A stretch of DNA of 61,496 nt from Sedimentisphaerales bacterium (GCA_016930635.1 JAFGGI010000025.1:1-61496), one strand, 5' to 3'; shown: positions 1 through 9,728, counted from the stretch's first letter. The notes: a model not told the origin generated them from the letters alone. Program-made: numbers and translations.

Positions 1-1247
1 CCCCACCAGAGCTGTCGGCTGATGCACCAGTCGCGGATGCCGTAGAGCCAGTCGAGATATGTTCTGCCGAAACGAGCAGGATGGAACTTTATCTTACCGC
101 TCTCAACAGCTTTGATGGCCTTCTTCGCTAAAGGTTCAACCTTAACGAACCACTGATCAGATAAATAAGGCTCAATAATATCCCCGCTGCGGTCAGAATG
201 ACCTACCTCGTGCTCACGCGGCTCGACCTTTTCCATCAAGCCCTGCGATTCCAAATCCTCGACAATAGCCTTTCTTGCAGCGTATCTGTCCAGGCCCTGG
301 TACTTGCCGCCATTTTCGTTGATATTGCCGTCAGGGGTTAAAATGTTGATCATCTCAAGCTTGTGCCTTAACCCAATCTCATAGTCGTTTGGGTCGTGGG
401 CAGGAGTTACCTTCAAAAAGCCCGTGCCCTCGCCCAGCTTTACATAATCGTCCGAAATAATCGGGATTTTCCTGCCGGTCAAAGGCAGATGAACCATTTT
501 GCCAATCAAATTCTTTGCCCGGGCGTCTTTGGGGTTAACCGCGACGGCAGTATCGCCTAACATAGTCTCAGGACGTGTAGTGGCAATCGTTATACGCTCA
601 TCCGAATCGACTAATGGATAATGAATATACCAGAAGTTGCCCTGGACCGTTTTATGGACGACTTCATCATCAGCGACAGCGGTCTGCAGGACCGAGTCCC
701 AATTGACCAGTCTTTTGCCTCTGTAAATCAGTCCCTTTTTGAACAGGTTTACAAATGTATGTCTGACCGCTTTTGCGCACATATCGTCCAGCGTAAAGCG
801 GGTACGCTGCCAGTCGCAGCTTGCGCCGATGCGTTTTAGCTGTTCGAGTATCCTGTTGCCATGCTCATCTTTCCACTGCCAAATCATCTCGACCAGTTTT
901 TCGCGCCCGACGTCGTGACGTGTCTGGCCGGTCTGTGCTTTTAGGTTTTTCTCGACTACCGATTGTGTTGCGATTCCCGCGTGGTCTGTGCCGGGCAGCC
1001 AAAGGGTATTGAAGCCCTGCATTCTTCGATATCTTATAAGCACATCCTGTAAGCTATTGTCGATAGCATGGCCGAGGTGTAATGCGCCGGTGACGTTTGG
1101 CGGGGGGATAACGATTGTGTAAGGCTTTGCATCTTTGCCTCCCTGAGCGGGCGGGGCGGTGTGGAAGTAGTTTCCCTTTTGCCAGATATCATCGGCTAAG
1201 GCCTCTATCTGCTTTGGTTCGTATACTGTTGAGAGTTCTTCTGCCAT
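1..1247 (-). CDS. valS: Valyl-tRNA synthetase, N-terminal part (runs off the window)
   Basis: Class I aminoacyl-tRNA synthetase that charges tRNA-Val in the cytoplasm. Translating the minus strand from the ATG at 1245-1247 gives about 415 residues with no stop before the window edge. Visible landmarks are the PPPNVTGALHLGHA block, which contains the HIGH-type ATP-binding signature (HLGHA), GTDHAGIATQ of the catalytic core, and the editing-domain block ATTRPETMLGDTAVAVNP. The last residues, around DWCISRQLWW, are typical of the ValS/IleS/LeuS core after the editing insertion. The KMSKS loop and C-terminal coiled coil lie outside the window. It follows the ATPase gene on the same strand after 16 bases, so the two may be co-transcribed. 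Identification is secure from the motifs. Confidence 0.97.
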   Translation of the reverse strand, partial: MAEELSTVYEPKQIEALADDIWQKGNYFHTAPPAQGGKDAKPYTIVIPPPNVTGALHLGHAIDNSLQDVLIRYRRMQGFNTLWLPGTDHAGIATQSVVEKNLKAQTGQTRHDVGREKLVEMIWQWKDEHGNRILEQLKRIGASCDWQRTRFTLDDMCAKAVRHTFVNLFKKGLIYRGKRLVNWDSVLQTAVADDEVVHKTVQGNFWYIHYPLVDSDERITIATTRPETMLGDTAVAVNPKDARAKNLIGKMVHLPLTGRKIPIISDDYVKLGEGTGFLKVTPAHDPNDYEIGLRHKLEMINILTPDGNINENGGKYQGLDRYAARKAIVEDLESQGLMEKVEPREHEVGHSDRSGDIIEPYLSDQWFVKVEPLAKKAIKAVESGKIKFHPARFGRTYLDWLYGIRDWCISRQLWW

Positions 1248-1263
1248 AATTATTGTCCGATTT

Positions 1264-2460
1264 TCATTCAAATATTTTATTTAAATTGGTGACAGGTAAA
1301 GTCCATACATTTTTTCTTATGGGATAGCTTTCTTTTCCGGGATATACGATCCAGGTTTTTTGGGGTTTCAATTCGGCAATCGCATTTGCAGTACTTTTGG
1401 TTATTTTTGGTGTCAGAGAATATTTGATTTCAACTGCGATTTCGGTTTTAAGCCCTTTTGTCAGAACAAGGTCTATTTCTGCGGCTGCCTGTGTTCTGTA
1501 AAAATAAGTGTCAAAATTAGAAGGTTTAAGTGCGATTATCTGTTCTATGCAAAAGCCTTCCCACGAAGAGCCAAGGGCCGGATTTGCCGTCAGGTCATCA
1601 AAGCTCTGTATTTTCAGCAATGTGTGAAGCAGGCCGGTGTCCCGGATGTAAATTTTTGGAGATTTAACCAGCCTTTTTTTAGTGTTGGCAAAGAACGGCT
1701 GTAATTGTTTTATCATAAAGCTGTCTTCGAGGATATCAAGATACCTTCGCGTAGTTTTGGAATCAACACCAAGACTATCGGCCAACTTGGCGGCATTCCA
1801 TAATTGGCCGTTGCAGTGGGCCAGCATCGTCCAGAATCGCAGGAGAGTGGTAGAAGGGACTCGGATGCCGAGAGCAGGCAGGTCTCTTTCGAGGTGCGTT
1901 TGTATAAAGTTTTGCATCCATACGGTTGCGATTTTGTCAGAATCGGCCAGATAACTTTGCGGATACCCGCCTCGCAGCCAGAGTTTATTCAAGTTTGCAT
2001 CCGATACACCGGCTTCATCTAATGTAAAAGGTGATAATTCGTGATATGCGATTCTGCCTGCCAAAGATTCTGATGCCTGCCTTTTGAGCGACGGCGATGC
2101 GGAGCCGAGTATCATAAACCTGCCCGGTCTTTTATCCTTATCAATCAGCGACCGCAGGAGTGGAAAAAGTTCTCCCTTGCGCTGAGCCTCATCGAGTATG
2201 ACTAAATGCTTTTTAAACTGCTCTAAATATAACTGACTGTTGTCAAGTTTCTCGAAGTCCTGCGGGTTTTCAAGATCGAGATATGTGACTGGTCCGGGCC
2301 ATTTTTCTGCTATAAGTTTGGCTAAAGTGGTCTTGCCGGACTGTCTGGGACCCACTAATCCGATTGCCGGAAAGTGCTTTAGATTCTCGGTTATGCTTTT
2401 TTCTATTCTTCTTTTTAACATACTTGTATTATCGGCAGTATAGTCCTGAAAAACAAGCAT
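1264..2460 (-). CDS. ATP-binding protein of the AAA_14/DUF4143 family
   Basis: 398 residues. The N-terminal ATPase domain has a P-loop, GPRQSGKTTL (about residues 37-46), a Walker B-like strand LVILDEAQ (about 85-92) and a sensor-like stretch MILGSASPS. The C-terminal DUF4143 half carries a restriction-endonuclease-like core pattern: TQAAAEIDLVL followed by AVEIKYS. Proteins of this architecture are widespread in bacteria and archaea and mostly uncharacterised; a toxin-antitoxin or nucleic-acid role has been suggested for some but cannot be read here. Homologues usually begin near the internal Met at residue 14 (position 2421). No clear Shine-Dalgarno sequence supports either start. It lies just upstream of valS on the same strand. 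Confidence 0.85.
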   Translation of the reverse strand: MLVFQDYTADNTSMLKRRIEKSITENLKHFPAIGLVGPRQSGKTTLAKLIAEKWPGPVTYLDLENPQDFEKLDNSQLYLEQFKKHLVILDEAQRKGELFPLLRSLIDKDKRPGRFMILGSASPSLKRQASESLAGRIAYHELSPFTLDEAGVSDANLNKLWLRGGYPQSYLADSDKIATVWMQNFIQTHLERDLPALGIRVPSTTLLRFWTMLAHCNGQLWNAAKLADSLGVDSKTTRRYLDILEDSFMIKQLQPFFANTKKRLVKSPKIYIRDTGLLHTLLKIQSFDDLTANPALGSSWEGFCIEQIIALKPSNFDTYFYRTQAAAEIDLVLTKGLKTEIAVEIKYSLTPKITKSTANAIAELKPQKTWIVYPGKESYPIRKNVWTLPVTNLNKIFE

Positions 2461-3179
2461 AAAATATAACTTTTTTGTAAATAATAAGTTATATCACACA
2501 AAAACGACGTTAGAATGGGGATTTTAACAGAAAACGTGCGTTTTGGCAACGGTTTTTTTAACCGCGGATTGACACAGATTAAACGGATTTTTTTATGCCA
2601 CGAAGGCACTAAGGCACTAATTTTTTAGCCACTGATTAACACGGATTATTTGCTTTAAGGCGGCGTTCTGTGAACACCTTAAAAATTCAAACAAACCCCT
2701 TTTTGAAGCGACCCACCTTCGCTAAAGCTACTGCGGGCATGGCCTCAGTCGGGTTTATTATTTTGCCTTTTTTCCGGCTGCGCCTATTCGCCTTAAAGCA
2801 AAAGTTATTTTCAAAAACTATCCGTCTTCGCCAAGGCTACGAACGGACAGGCTGGAACGCGCCGAACACCAAATCAGGGAGTTAATTATTAAGGTTAAAG
2901 GCTAAAAATCTATACTTGATAACTATCAAGCAAGGGGATATTTAACGTCCAACTTCGAACATCGAGCTTTGAACATCCAATGTGGAACCGCCTGGCGGCG
3001 GGGGATTTATTGACCCTCGGCACCAATTTATTTTACCGTAGGGATGTAGAAATATTTAAATTCTTAATTGGTTCGGGATAAACCAACCCTGCCATGCGGG
3101 GATGGCAGGGCTAACCGATAAATTACCGCTCCCTTACGGTCGCGGCTCTGTGGGACTAATCGAAATTTATAGAGACCAA
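2461..3179. other. Gene-free spacer packed with dispersed repeat fragments
   Basis: No convincing gene in about 720 bases. The region holds several low-complexity dispersed motifs: a segment around 2558-2650 of the style 'gacacagattaaacgg' with a phrase repeated as 'ggcactaaggcactaa', fragments around 2710-2740 and 2825-2855 of the style 'cttcgccaaggctacg', and the hairpin repeat at 3087-3110. The short open frames across it translate repeat sequence. It probably accumulated by repeat insertion. Confidence 0.6.
3087..3110. repeat. Palindromic repeat, second copy lies inside lipA
   Basis: Perfect 9-bp inverted repeat CCCTGCCAT / ATGGCAGGG around a 6-base loop, followed by GCTAACC. The same arms and the same following bases recur at 15222-15249 inside lipA, which marks this as a dispersed family and not an isolated terminator. 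A second GC-rich part follows in both copies, but its sequence differs. Confidence 0.75.
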
Positions 3180-4862
3180 TTATTTTTCGATGTAGGGTTT
3201 GCCGGCTTTGTATAAAGCCAGATTTTTTTCTATCTCGACTTTGAGTCTTTTTTGTTCCGGTTCCCGGCACATGGTTAAGGCGTTTTGAGCTGTTTCTACG
3301 GCACTTTTAAAATCACCTGTTGCAGCGCAGGCTGCAGCGAGGGTGTCCAGGAATTCGGGTTTGCTGTAGTTGGTAAGTTCGCAGGCATGTCGGGCAAGTT
3401 GGAGGGCCTTTTGCGGGTCGTAAAATTTAGAGCCTTTGCTTGTTGCCAGGTGCCAGGCTAAATTATTTACAGCCTCGGCCCAGTCGGGCTGGATCTGGAC
3501 AGCTTGTGAGCAATGATGAACGGCTGCTTCTGTCTGACCAAGTTCGAGCAAAGGTCTTACGATGCTGAAGTGTGCTACGTGATTATTCTCGGTTACGTCG
3601 AGGGTGTGTTGGAACAAGGTCAAATCGTTTCGCCAGTGTCCGGCCTGGAAGAAAGTGCATATAGACAGTGCTGAGATTATCAGGATGGATGCTAATGTGA
3701 GTATGATCTTTTTATTTTTCCATTTCGAGGTTATTTCTGTTGCGGTCCAGGCGATGATGATAAATAAACCTGTAAGAGTGATATAAGTGTAGCGGTCGGC
3801 GATTGCCTGGGCGCCTACCTGGACAAGACCGATGACCGGTACAAGTGTTCCGAGGTACCACAACCAACCTGTAAAGAGGTATTTTCGTTTTGACGCAAGG
3901 CGGAGGAAAATTATCGTTATGATAACCAGGATGACGGCTGATATTATGGCGTAGGGGATAGAGACTTTCTGAACGGGGTGCGGGTAGAATACTGCTAATC
4001 GAGAGGGGTAGATCATCTTATAGATATATTTCATATACGAGGTGAAGACATTAGCCAGGCGGATAGAGAAGCTGAGTTTTTCCCCTGAACGTACTGCTCC
4101 TGCTTGCTGTTGGACGATGTATGTAACTATGCAGGATGCAAGGGTCATTAGAAACAACGGGATTTTTTCGATGAGCAGATGGCTGAGTGATCGTTTGCTA
4201 TTGTCTTTCAGACTGATTCTTTCCAAAGGCCAGTAGTCCAGAAGCAGAAGTACGAAAGGTAGAGTAACGAGCATAGGTTTTGACATCAGGCCGAGTGCGA
4301 AAAATATAATTATCGGCAGGTAGCTGGTTATGTTCGGCTTTTTGGTGAAACGGACATAGGCCAGCATCGTAAGTATCCAGAAGAAGGTACTTAGTACATC
4401 TTTGCGTTCAGCTATCCATGCGACGGATTCGACGTGTAATGGATGGAGAGCGAACAGGGCGGCTACAAAGGCGCTTTGCCAGAGCTTGTGAGTCATTTGT
4501 TTGAAGACGATAAAAAGCAGCAGGGCATTTGCGATGTGGAAGAATAGATTGACAAGATGCGGTCCCTGTGGATTACTGCCGAAGAGTTGCCAGTCCAGCA
4601 TATGTGAAAGCCAGGTTAGAGGATGCCAGTTGGCGGCGCGGCCGGCGGCCAAGGCCCATTTGACAGATTCGAGTGTGATGGGGGCCTGGACATTTGGATT
4701 GTTGTAAACGTAAATCGGGTCATCAAAACTGGTGGATTTAAAGCTGTGTACCTGAAAATAAATAACGAGTGTGACCGATGCCAACAGCAGGCAAATTAAA
4801 AGGGATAACCTTTTATCTGAGGAATGGTTAATCGGTTGTGAAAATTGTTTTCGTCGTTTCAT
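3180..4862 (-). CDS. TMTC-like polytopic membrane protein with C-terminal TPRs (putative GT-C glycosyltransferase)
   Basis: 560 residues. The N-terminal ~400 residues are strongly hydrophobic with about ten membrane segments. They carry motifs of the TMTC/DUF1736-type GT-C fold: TSFDDPIYVYNNP early (the FDD acidic pair is typical of the catalytic loop), ANWHPLTWLSHMLD and ESVAWIAERKDVLS. The last ~130 residues contain TPR-like helices (PDWAEAVNNLAWHLAT, EFLDTLAAACAATGDF). Family members are thought to transfer sugars from lipid donors to exported or membrane proteins; the substrate here is unknown. A TATAAT box ends 8 bases upstream of the ATG and no Shine-Dalgarno sequence is present, so the message is probably leaderless. 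Confidence 0.8.
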   Translation of the reverse strand: MKRRKQFSQPINHSSDKRLSLLICLLLASVTLVIYFQVHSFKSTSFDDPIYVYNNPNVQAPITLESVKWALAAGRAANWHPLTWLSHMLDWQLFGSNPQGPHLVNLFFHIANALLLFIVFKQMTHKLWQSAFVAALFALHPLHVESVAWIAERKDVLSTFFWILTMLAYVRFTKKPNITSYLPIIIFFALGLMSKPMLVTLPFVLLLLDYWPLERISLKDNSKRSLSHLLIEKIPLFLMTLASCIVTYIVQQQAGAVRSGEKLSFSIRLANVFTSYMKYIYKMIYPSRLAVFYPHPVQKVSIPYAIISAVILVIITIIFLRLASKRKYLFTGWLWYLGTLVPVIGLVQVGAQAIADRYTYITLTGLFIIIAWTATEITSKWKNKKIILTLASILIISALSICTFFQAGHWRNDLTLFQHTLDVTENNHVAHFSIVRPLLELGQTEAAVHHCSQAVQIQPDWAEAVNNLAWHLATSKGSKFYDPQKALQLARHACELTNYSKPEFLDTLAAACAATGDFKSAVETAQNALTMCREPEQKRLKVEIEKNLALYKAGKPYIEK

Positions 4863-4870
4863 GAGCTGAT

Positions 4871-4898
4871 ATTATATCGGCTTTATGGGGTATAACAA
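4871..4898 (-). promoter_or_regulatory. Predicted sigma-70 promoter giving a leaderless mRNA
   Basis: On the minus strand TTGTTA, a 16-base spacer and TATAAT. Only 8 bases separate the -10 box from the ATG at 4862, so transcription should begin at or within a base or two of the start codon. Confidence 0.55.
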
Positions 4899-5043
4899 AG
4901 AAATGAGGTTAAAAAGAGCTGTTTTTTGACTAAAAACAAGGCTTAAATCTTGTTTTCGGTTTTAGGTGTTATAATATCGGCTTTTCTGTCCTTTAATAGG
5001 CGAAAATGGCGTTAAAATAGGGGGTTTATAATCATCTTTTAAC

Positions 5044-5072
5044 TTGATTTTTTGCTTTAATTGTGGTACTTT
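5044..5072 (+). promoter_or_regulatory. Predicted sigma-70-type promoter of the first RCC1 gene
   Basis: TTGATT, 17-base spacer, TACTTT. The spacer ends in TTGTGG directly before the -10 box, as in the promoters predicted at 7847-7875 and 11673-11701. The expected leader is about 40 bases and contains a strong ribosome-binding site (AGGAGGAAGGAG) before the ATG at 5117. Confidence 0.5.
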
Positions 5073-5116
5073 GAATATTAAGTATACCCGAGGTCTTAGG
5101 AGGAAGGAGTTGAGTT

Positions 5117-7636
5117 ATGGTAAACAGGCATTTTAAGGTGCCGAGGGGGTTTGTTCGGCTTCTTGCAGTGTTAGTCTTTATATTTTCCTGTCAGGTATTT
5201 GCTGCCGGTCAGCTTGTATCCTGGGGCGGTATGAAGCTGCCTGATATGGAGCGGACGGACATTTGGGAAATTGCGGTTGGCGACGGCCATTCGCTGGTGT
5301 TGACAAGTGACGGGGTGATAGTAGCCTGTGGTGATAACAGGTTCGGTCAATGTGATGTTCCGGGCGTCAATGCTGATTTTACAAATATTGCGGCGGGCAA
5401 TTATCACTCGCTGGGATTGAAGACTGACGGTTCGATAGCAGCGTGGGGAGCTAACGAAAGCGGCCAGTGTGATTTGCCGGCGATTAATATGAATTTTACA
5501 GCTGTCTCGGCGGGGGCATCTCATTCATTAGGTTTGAAGAACGATGGTTCGATATCAGCGTGGGGATATAACACTTACGGCCAATGTGATGTGCCGGGGC
5601 CTAATACTAATTTTTCAGCTGTTGCCGGAGGTAATTATCATTCGCTGGGATTAAAGGATGATGGTTCGATAGCGGCGTGGGGACGGAATTATTTCGGCGA
5701 GTGTAACGTTCCGGCGCCTAATACAGATTTTACGGCAGTCGCAGCGGGGAATTATCATTCGTTGGGATTAAAAATGGATGGTTCGATAACGGCGTGGGGA
5801 AATAATGATTACGGGCAGTGCGATGTGCCGACGCCTAATACGGATTTTATAGCTATAGCGGCGGGGACCGGCAGGTCTTTGGGGTTGAAAAGTGATGGAA
5901 CAATTGTGGCATGGGGAAATAATGATCATAATGTGCCTTTGCCTAATGCGGATTTTACGGCTATCGCGGCCAGGAATTCTTACTCAATGGGATTGAAAAG
6001 TGATGGCACGGTTGCTGCCTGGCCCGAGGATAATTATTATTTGCCGCAGAAGGATACTACACTTGAGGCTGTCGCAACTGATGGAAAACATTTTCTTGGT
6101 CTCAAAAACGATGGTTCAGTTTTGGCGTGGGGAGTTAATGATGATGGTCAATGTGATGTGCCTGGACCTAATACGAGTTTTACTGCTGTTGATGCCGGTC
6201 TGGATTTCTCGTTAGGCCTGAAAAGTGACGGTTCAGTTGCAGCGTGGGGGAAAAATGATCTCGGTCAATGTGATGTGCCTTTGGGCCATACGGATTTTAC
6301 TGCTGTCTCGGCAGGATATGAACACTCATTAGGATTGAAGGGTGATAATTCGATCTTTGCCTGGGGCAGGAATGATTATGGTCAGTGTAATGTGCCTGAT
6401 CCTAATACAGATTTTATTGCTGTCTCGGCCGGAGGTGAACATTCATTGGGCCTGAAGAGTGACGGCTCAGTCGTTGCCTGGGGCAGAAATAGTTATGGTC
6501 AATGTGATGTGCCGATGCCTAATGCAGATTTTATCAGCATCTCGGCTGGACGTTACTATTCTCTGGGATTGAAAAGTGACGGTTCTGTTGCGGCCTGGGG
6601 TTATAATGAATACGGCCAATGTGATGTGCCTTTGCCCAATACGAATTTTACGGCTGTTTCGGCAGGGCAGTGGCATTCTCTGGGGCTTAAGTCGGATGGT
6701 GCGGTTGCAGGTTGGGGACGGAATCTCGAGGGTCAATGTGATGCGCCGTTACCTAATATGGATTTTGTGGCGATATCGGCAGGGCAGTATTATTCTTTAG
6801 GCCTGAAGGCTTGTCCGTTTAATCTGCCCGGGGATATGGATAACGACTGCAGGGTAAACTTCGACGATTTTGTAATTATGGCAGATAGCTGGATGGCGGA
6901 TTTTGCTGATCTCGAGAATATAGTTGATAACTGGCTGGTGGACTGTATGCAGAGTATTGCCGGTATCCATTTGAAGCCTGCCTGTGCAGGTCATTGGCCG
7001 ATGAATGATAATGCATCTGACACAACAGTCCTCGATATTTCAGGGGTCAATAATAACGGAACCTCGGTACAGACTACCGAGATTATGGCAACTGCGGGAC
7101 ATATAAACGGTGCATTGCACTTTGACGGAACAAGCGACTATATAGCTATTGCCGATACCATAGGTCAGGGCTCATATACAAAAGCAGCGTGGATAAGGCT
7201 CGAAACAAGTACTGCGACATACTGCCACAACATTATTTCCGCACCAGCGAGACAGGCGTTCTGGGCTCCTAACTGGCAAGGTAATAAACTGTCAGCGGGA
7301 CACAACAACAACTGGACCGAGGTACAGGATCCAAATGCTTTGTCAATGGACACCTGGTACTTTGTAGCGGTAACTTATGATTCGAACAGTAATACCCTGG
7401 TTCTTTACAAAGACGGCCAGATAGTTGATACAAGCAGTACAACTACGCCGGGCGTTATAGGCGAAATTAGTATCGGCAGATACGATACTACTGCTACATA
7501 CTTCAAGGGCGATATGGATAATGTAATGCTGTTCAATAAAGCATTGAGCGAAGAAGAAATTGCAGAATTGTATAATGGAGGCAGCGGTACTGAAGTATTA
7601 ACCAATCCTTATGACCCTGCCTGTGTGCCTAAGTAA
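5117..7636 (+). CDS. Exported RCC1-repeat (14 blades), dockerin-like, LamG protein
   Basis: 839 residues. A signal peptide (about 1-29, ending CQVFAAG) is followed by RCC1-type repeats of 39 residues with the core HSLGLKSDGSVAAWG and GQCDVP. I count 13 complete repeats plus a start half (LVSWGG...) and an end half (QYYSLGLK) that together complete a fourteenth, the usual velcro closure. Blades 6 and 7 are shortened to 36 residues and degenerate. A dockerin-like pair follows (GDMDNDCRVNFDDF, then DNWLVDC), then a LamG/concanavalin-like domain (about 615-820) and the tail NPYDPACVPK. The likely role is extracellular binding or scaffolding; no catalytic motif is seen. It is a paralogue of the genes at 7925 and 16441. 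Confidence 0.85.
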   Translation: MVNRHFKVPRGFVRLLAVLVFIFSCQVFAAGQLVSWGGMKLPDMERTDIWEIAVGDGHSLVLTSDGVIVACGDNRFGQCDVPGVNADFTNIAAGNYHSLGLKTDGSIAAWGANESGQCDLPAINMNFTAVSAGASHSLGLKNDGSISAWGYNTYGQCDVPGPNTNFSAVAGGNYHSLGLKDDGSIAAWGRNYFGECNVPAPNTDFTAVAAGNYHSLGLKMDGSITAWGNNDYGQCDVPTPNTDFIAIAAGTGRSLGLKSDGTIVAWGNNDHNVPLPNADFTAIAARNSYSMGLKSDGTVAAWPEDNYYLPQKDTTLEAVATDGKHFLGLKNDGSVLAWGVNDDGQCDVPGPNTSFTAVDAGLDFSLGLKSDGSVAAWGKNDLGQCDVPLGHTDFTAVSAGYEHSLGLKGDNSIFAWGRNDYGQCNVPDPNTDFIAVSAGGEHSLGLKSDGSVVAWGRNSYGQCDVPMPNADFISISAGRYYSLGLKSDGSVAAWGYNEYGQCDVPLPNTNFTAVSAGQWHSLGLKSDGAVAGWGRNLEGQCDAPLPNMDFVAISAGQYYSLGLKACPFNLPGDMDNDCRVNFDDFVIMADSWMADFADLENIVDNWLVDCMQSIAGIHLKPACAGHWPMNDNASDTTVLDISGVNNNGTSVQTTEIMATAGHINGALHFDGTSDYIAIADTIGQGSYTKAAWIRLETSTATYCHNIISAPARQAFWAPNWQGNKLSAGHNNNWTEVQDPNALSMDTWYFVAVTYDSNSNTLVLYKDGQIVDTSSTTTPGVIGEISIGRYDTTATYFKGDMDNVMLFNKALSEEEIAELYNGGSGTEVLTNPYDPACVPK

Positions 7637-7639
7637 AGT

Positions 7640-7780
7640 GCATAAGAGCATAAGTGCATAAGAGCATAAGTGCATAAGAGCATAAGTGCATAAGTGCATA
7701 AGTGCATAAGAGCATAAGAGCATAAGAGCATAAGAGCATAAGTGCATAAGAGCATAGGTGCATAAGAGCATAAGGCATAA
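7640..7780. repeat. 8-bp tandem repeat GCATAAGW, about 18 units
   Basis: Sixteen complete octamers followed by two shortened units, beginning 4 bases after the stop codon of the RCC1 gene. Units differ almost only at the last base, which is A or T; one unit carries an internal change (GCATAGGT). The open frame on the opposite strand is only repeat translation. Confidence 0.95.
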
Positions 7781-7846
7781 TTTCCATTCTTTGTAGGTAA
7801 TGTATAGTTTTTTTGCTGGTCGGGAAAACAGGCTGACTCTTTTAGC

Positions 7847-7875
7847 TTGCATTTTCAGGATAATTGTGGTAGCCT
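7847..7875 (+). promoter_or_regulatory. Predicted promoter of the second RCC1 gene
   Basis: TTGCAT, 17-base spacer, TAGCCT (weak -10). It is supported mainly by the TTGTGG block directly before the -10 position, shared with the promoters of the genes at 5117 and 11753. A purine-rich ribosome-binding site (AAGGAAGGAGGG) lies further down, before the ATG at 7925. Confidence 0.4.
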
Positions 7876-7924
7876 GTCTGCAAGAGTGTTTTAAGGTTAT
7901 CTAAGGAAGGAGGGTTTTGATAAG

Positions 7925-9655
7925 ATGTTGTACGCACGTTGTAGAGTATCTATACTTTTCATTTGTTTTTATCTTTTAATTGTCTGTGCTTTTTCTGCGC
8001 AGAGTCTCGGTATTGGGGAAATTATGGCCTGGGGAGAAAATGACGATGGCCAGTGTGATGTTCCTGATCCTAACACGGACTTTATAGCCATTTCAGCAGG
8101 TAATACTCATTCACTTGGCTTAAAGGCTGATGGTTCAATTATGGCTTGGGGATATAATCTCTCCGGTTGTTGTGATGTTCCGGAACCTAATGCGAATTTT
8201 ACGTCTGTTGCGACTGGCGCGAGTCACTCACTTGGCTTAAAAGCTGACGGTTCGATTATGGCCTGGGGATATAACGTTAATGGCGAATGCAATGTTCCGG
8301 AGCCTAATACAGCTTTTATAGCTATCTCAGCCAGTGTTAATTATTCATTGGGCTTGAAAAATGACGGCTCGATTATAGCCTGGGGGAAAAATGATTATGG
8401 CGAATGCAATGTGCCGGGGCTTAATACAGATTTTATAGCCATTTCAACCGGTCATGACCATTCACTTGGTTTAAAGGTTGACGGTTCGGTTGCAGCCTGG
8501 GGACGAAATAATTATGGCCAATGCAATGTGCCGGACCCTAATGCTGGTTTTATAGCTATTTCAGCAGGTTATTATCATTCACTGGGACTCAAGGCCGATG
8601 GCTCAGTTGTAGCTTGGGGAAACAATTCTCAGGGCCAATGTGATGTGCCGGAACCTAATACAGGTTTTGTAGCTATTTCAGGAGGCGGGGCTCACTCGCT
8701 GGGATGGAAATCTGACGGCTCAGTTGTGGCTTGGGGGTGGAATTATTACGGTCAATGTGATGCGCCGGAGCCTAACACGAGTTTTTCAGCTATTAGTGCC
8801 GGCAACAATTACTCTCTTGGCCTGAAAGGGTGCAGGTTTACTCTGGCAGGTGACTTGAGTGATGATTGCAGGGTAAACTTTGATGATCATGTAATCATTG
8901 CAGACAGCTGGATATCAGATTTTACTGATATTATAGATATGGTCGATAACTGGCTGATAAACTGTGAAGATGTTTTGCCTGGTATTCATCTAAAGCCTGT
9001 CTGCGCGGGCCACTGGACAATGAACGATGATGAAGATGACAGAACGGTTATCGACAGTTCATATGCCGACAACAACGGTACCACGATACGGGATACAGAT
9101 CTTATGGCAACGACGGGACACATAAACGGGGCACTGCACTTTGACGGAACAGGCGACTATATAACCATTGATAATACTATAGGCACAGGTTCCTATACCA
9201 AAGCTGCGTGGATAAAACTCGAGACAAGCGTTTCGGCGTACAGTCATAATATTATATCCGGGGCAGGAGGCCATGCATTCTGGGCGCCTAACTATTACAC
9301 CAATAAACTCTCGGCAGGGCACAGCATTCCCTTCAGCGAGGTGCAGGACCCTAATGCATTGGTCAATGATACCTGGTATTTCGTAGCGGTAACTTATGAT
9401 TCAGGCACTAACATATTGACGCTTTATAAGGATGGAGAAGTTGTCGATTCGAACAGTACAACTGTGCCGGGTGCTCCGAGCGGATTGAATATCGGTAAAT
9501 ATGACAACAATTCCACGCTTTTTGCAGGCGATATGGATAATGTGATGCTGTTCAGAAAGGCTTTGAGCCAGGATGAGATACTGGCTTTGTACAATGGCGG
9601 CAGCGGCACCGAGATATTGACAAATCCGTTTGATCCTGCCTGTGTGCCTGATTAA
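7925..9655 (+). CDS. Exported RCC1-repeat (7 blades), dockerin-like, LamG protein
   Basis: 576 residues, a close paralogue of the preceding gene. A signal peptide (about 1-27, ending CAFSAQS) is followed by six complete 39-residue RCC1 repeats and two half repeats at the ends (IMAWGENDDGQC at the start, NNYSLGLKG at the end) that together make a seventh blade, a standard seven-bladed propeller. The dockerin-like segment is GDLSDDCRVNFDDHVIIADSW plus DNWLINC. The LamG domain spans about residues 350-560, and the protein ends NPFDPACVPD. It lacks the doubled propeller of its neighbour, so the pair records a blade-set duplication or loss. Probably secreted or surface-attached; ligand unknown. 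Confidence 0.85.
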   Translation: MLYARCRVSILFICFYLLIVCAFSAQSLGIGEIMAWGENDDGQCDVPDPNTDFIAISAGNTHSLGLKADGSIMAWGYNLSGCCDVPEPNANFTSVATGASHSLGLKADGSIMAWGYNVNGECNVPEPNTAFIAISASVNYSLGLKNDGSIIAWGKNDYGECNVPGLNTDFIAISTGHDHSLGLKVDGSVAAWGRNNYGQCNVPDPNAGFIAISAGYYHSLGLKADGSVVAWGNNSQGQCDVPEPNTGFVAISGGGAHSLGWKSDGSVVAWGWNYYGQCDAPEPNTSFSAISAGNNYSLGLKGCRFTLAGDLSDDCRVNFDDHVIIADSWISDFTDIIDMVDNWLINCEDVLPGIHLKPVCAGHWTMNDDEDDRTVIDSSYADNNGTTIRDTDLMATTGHINGALHFDGTGDYITIDNTIGTGSYTKAAWIKLETSVSAYSHNIISGAGGHAFWAPNYYTNKLSAGHSIPFSEVQDPNALVNDTWYFVAVTYDSGTNILTLYKDGEVVDSNSTTVPGAPSGLNIGKYDNNSTLFAGDMDNVMLFRKALSQDEILALYNGGSGTEILTNPFDPACVPD

Positions 9656-9669
9656 TAAATAGGGTATAG

Positions 9670-9728
9670 AAAGTTAAAAGTGAAAAACTGAAAGTGAAAA
9701 ATTAAGGAGCCGCCTTTGGCGGACTTAT
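9670..9728. repeat. Dispersed A-rich repeat ending in a GC hairpin
   Basis: A-rich segment with repeated aaagt/gaaaa words followed by the hairpin CCGCC-ttt-GGCGG. A related arrangement (A-rich words, then ATCGGCCT-aa-AGGCCGAT) sits at 46491-46545 between groEL and groES, suggesting a dispersed repeat family. Confidence 0.55.

Noticed and set aside
2670..2885. Open frame of 71 residues in the 2.5-3.2 kb spacer
   Set aside because: Encodes only dispersed-repeat wording (FAKATAG, RLRQGYERTG); no coding support.
7598..7852. Open frame of 84 residues opposite the 8-bp tandem repeat
   Set aside because: Repetitive translation of GCATAAGW; overlaps the end of a real gene.
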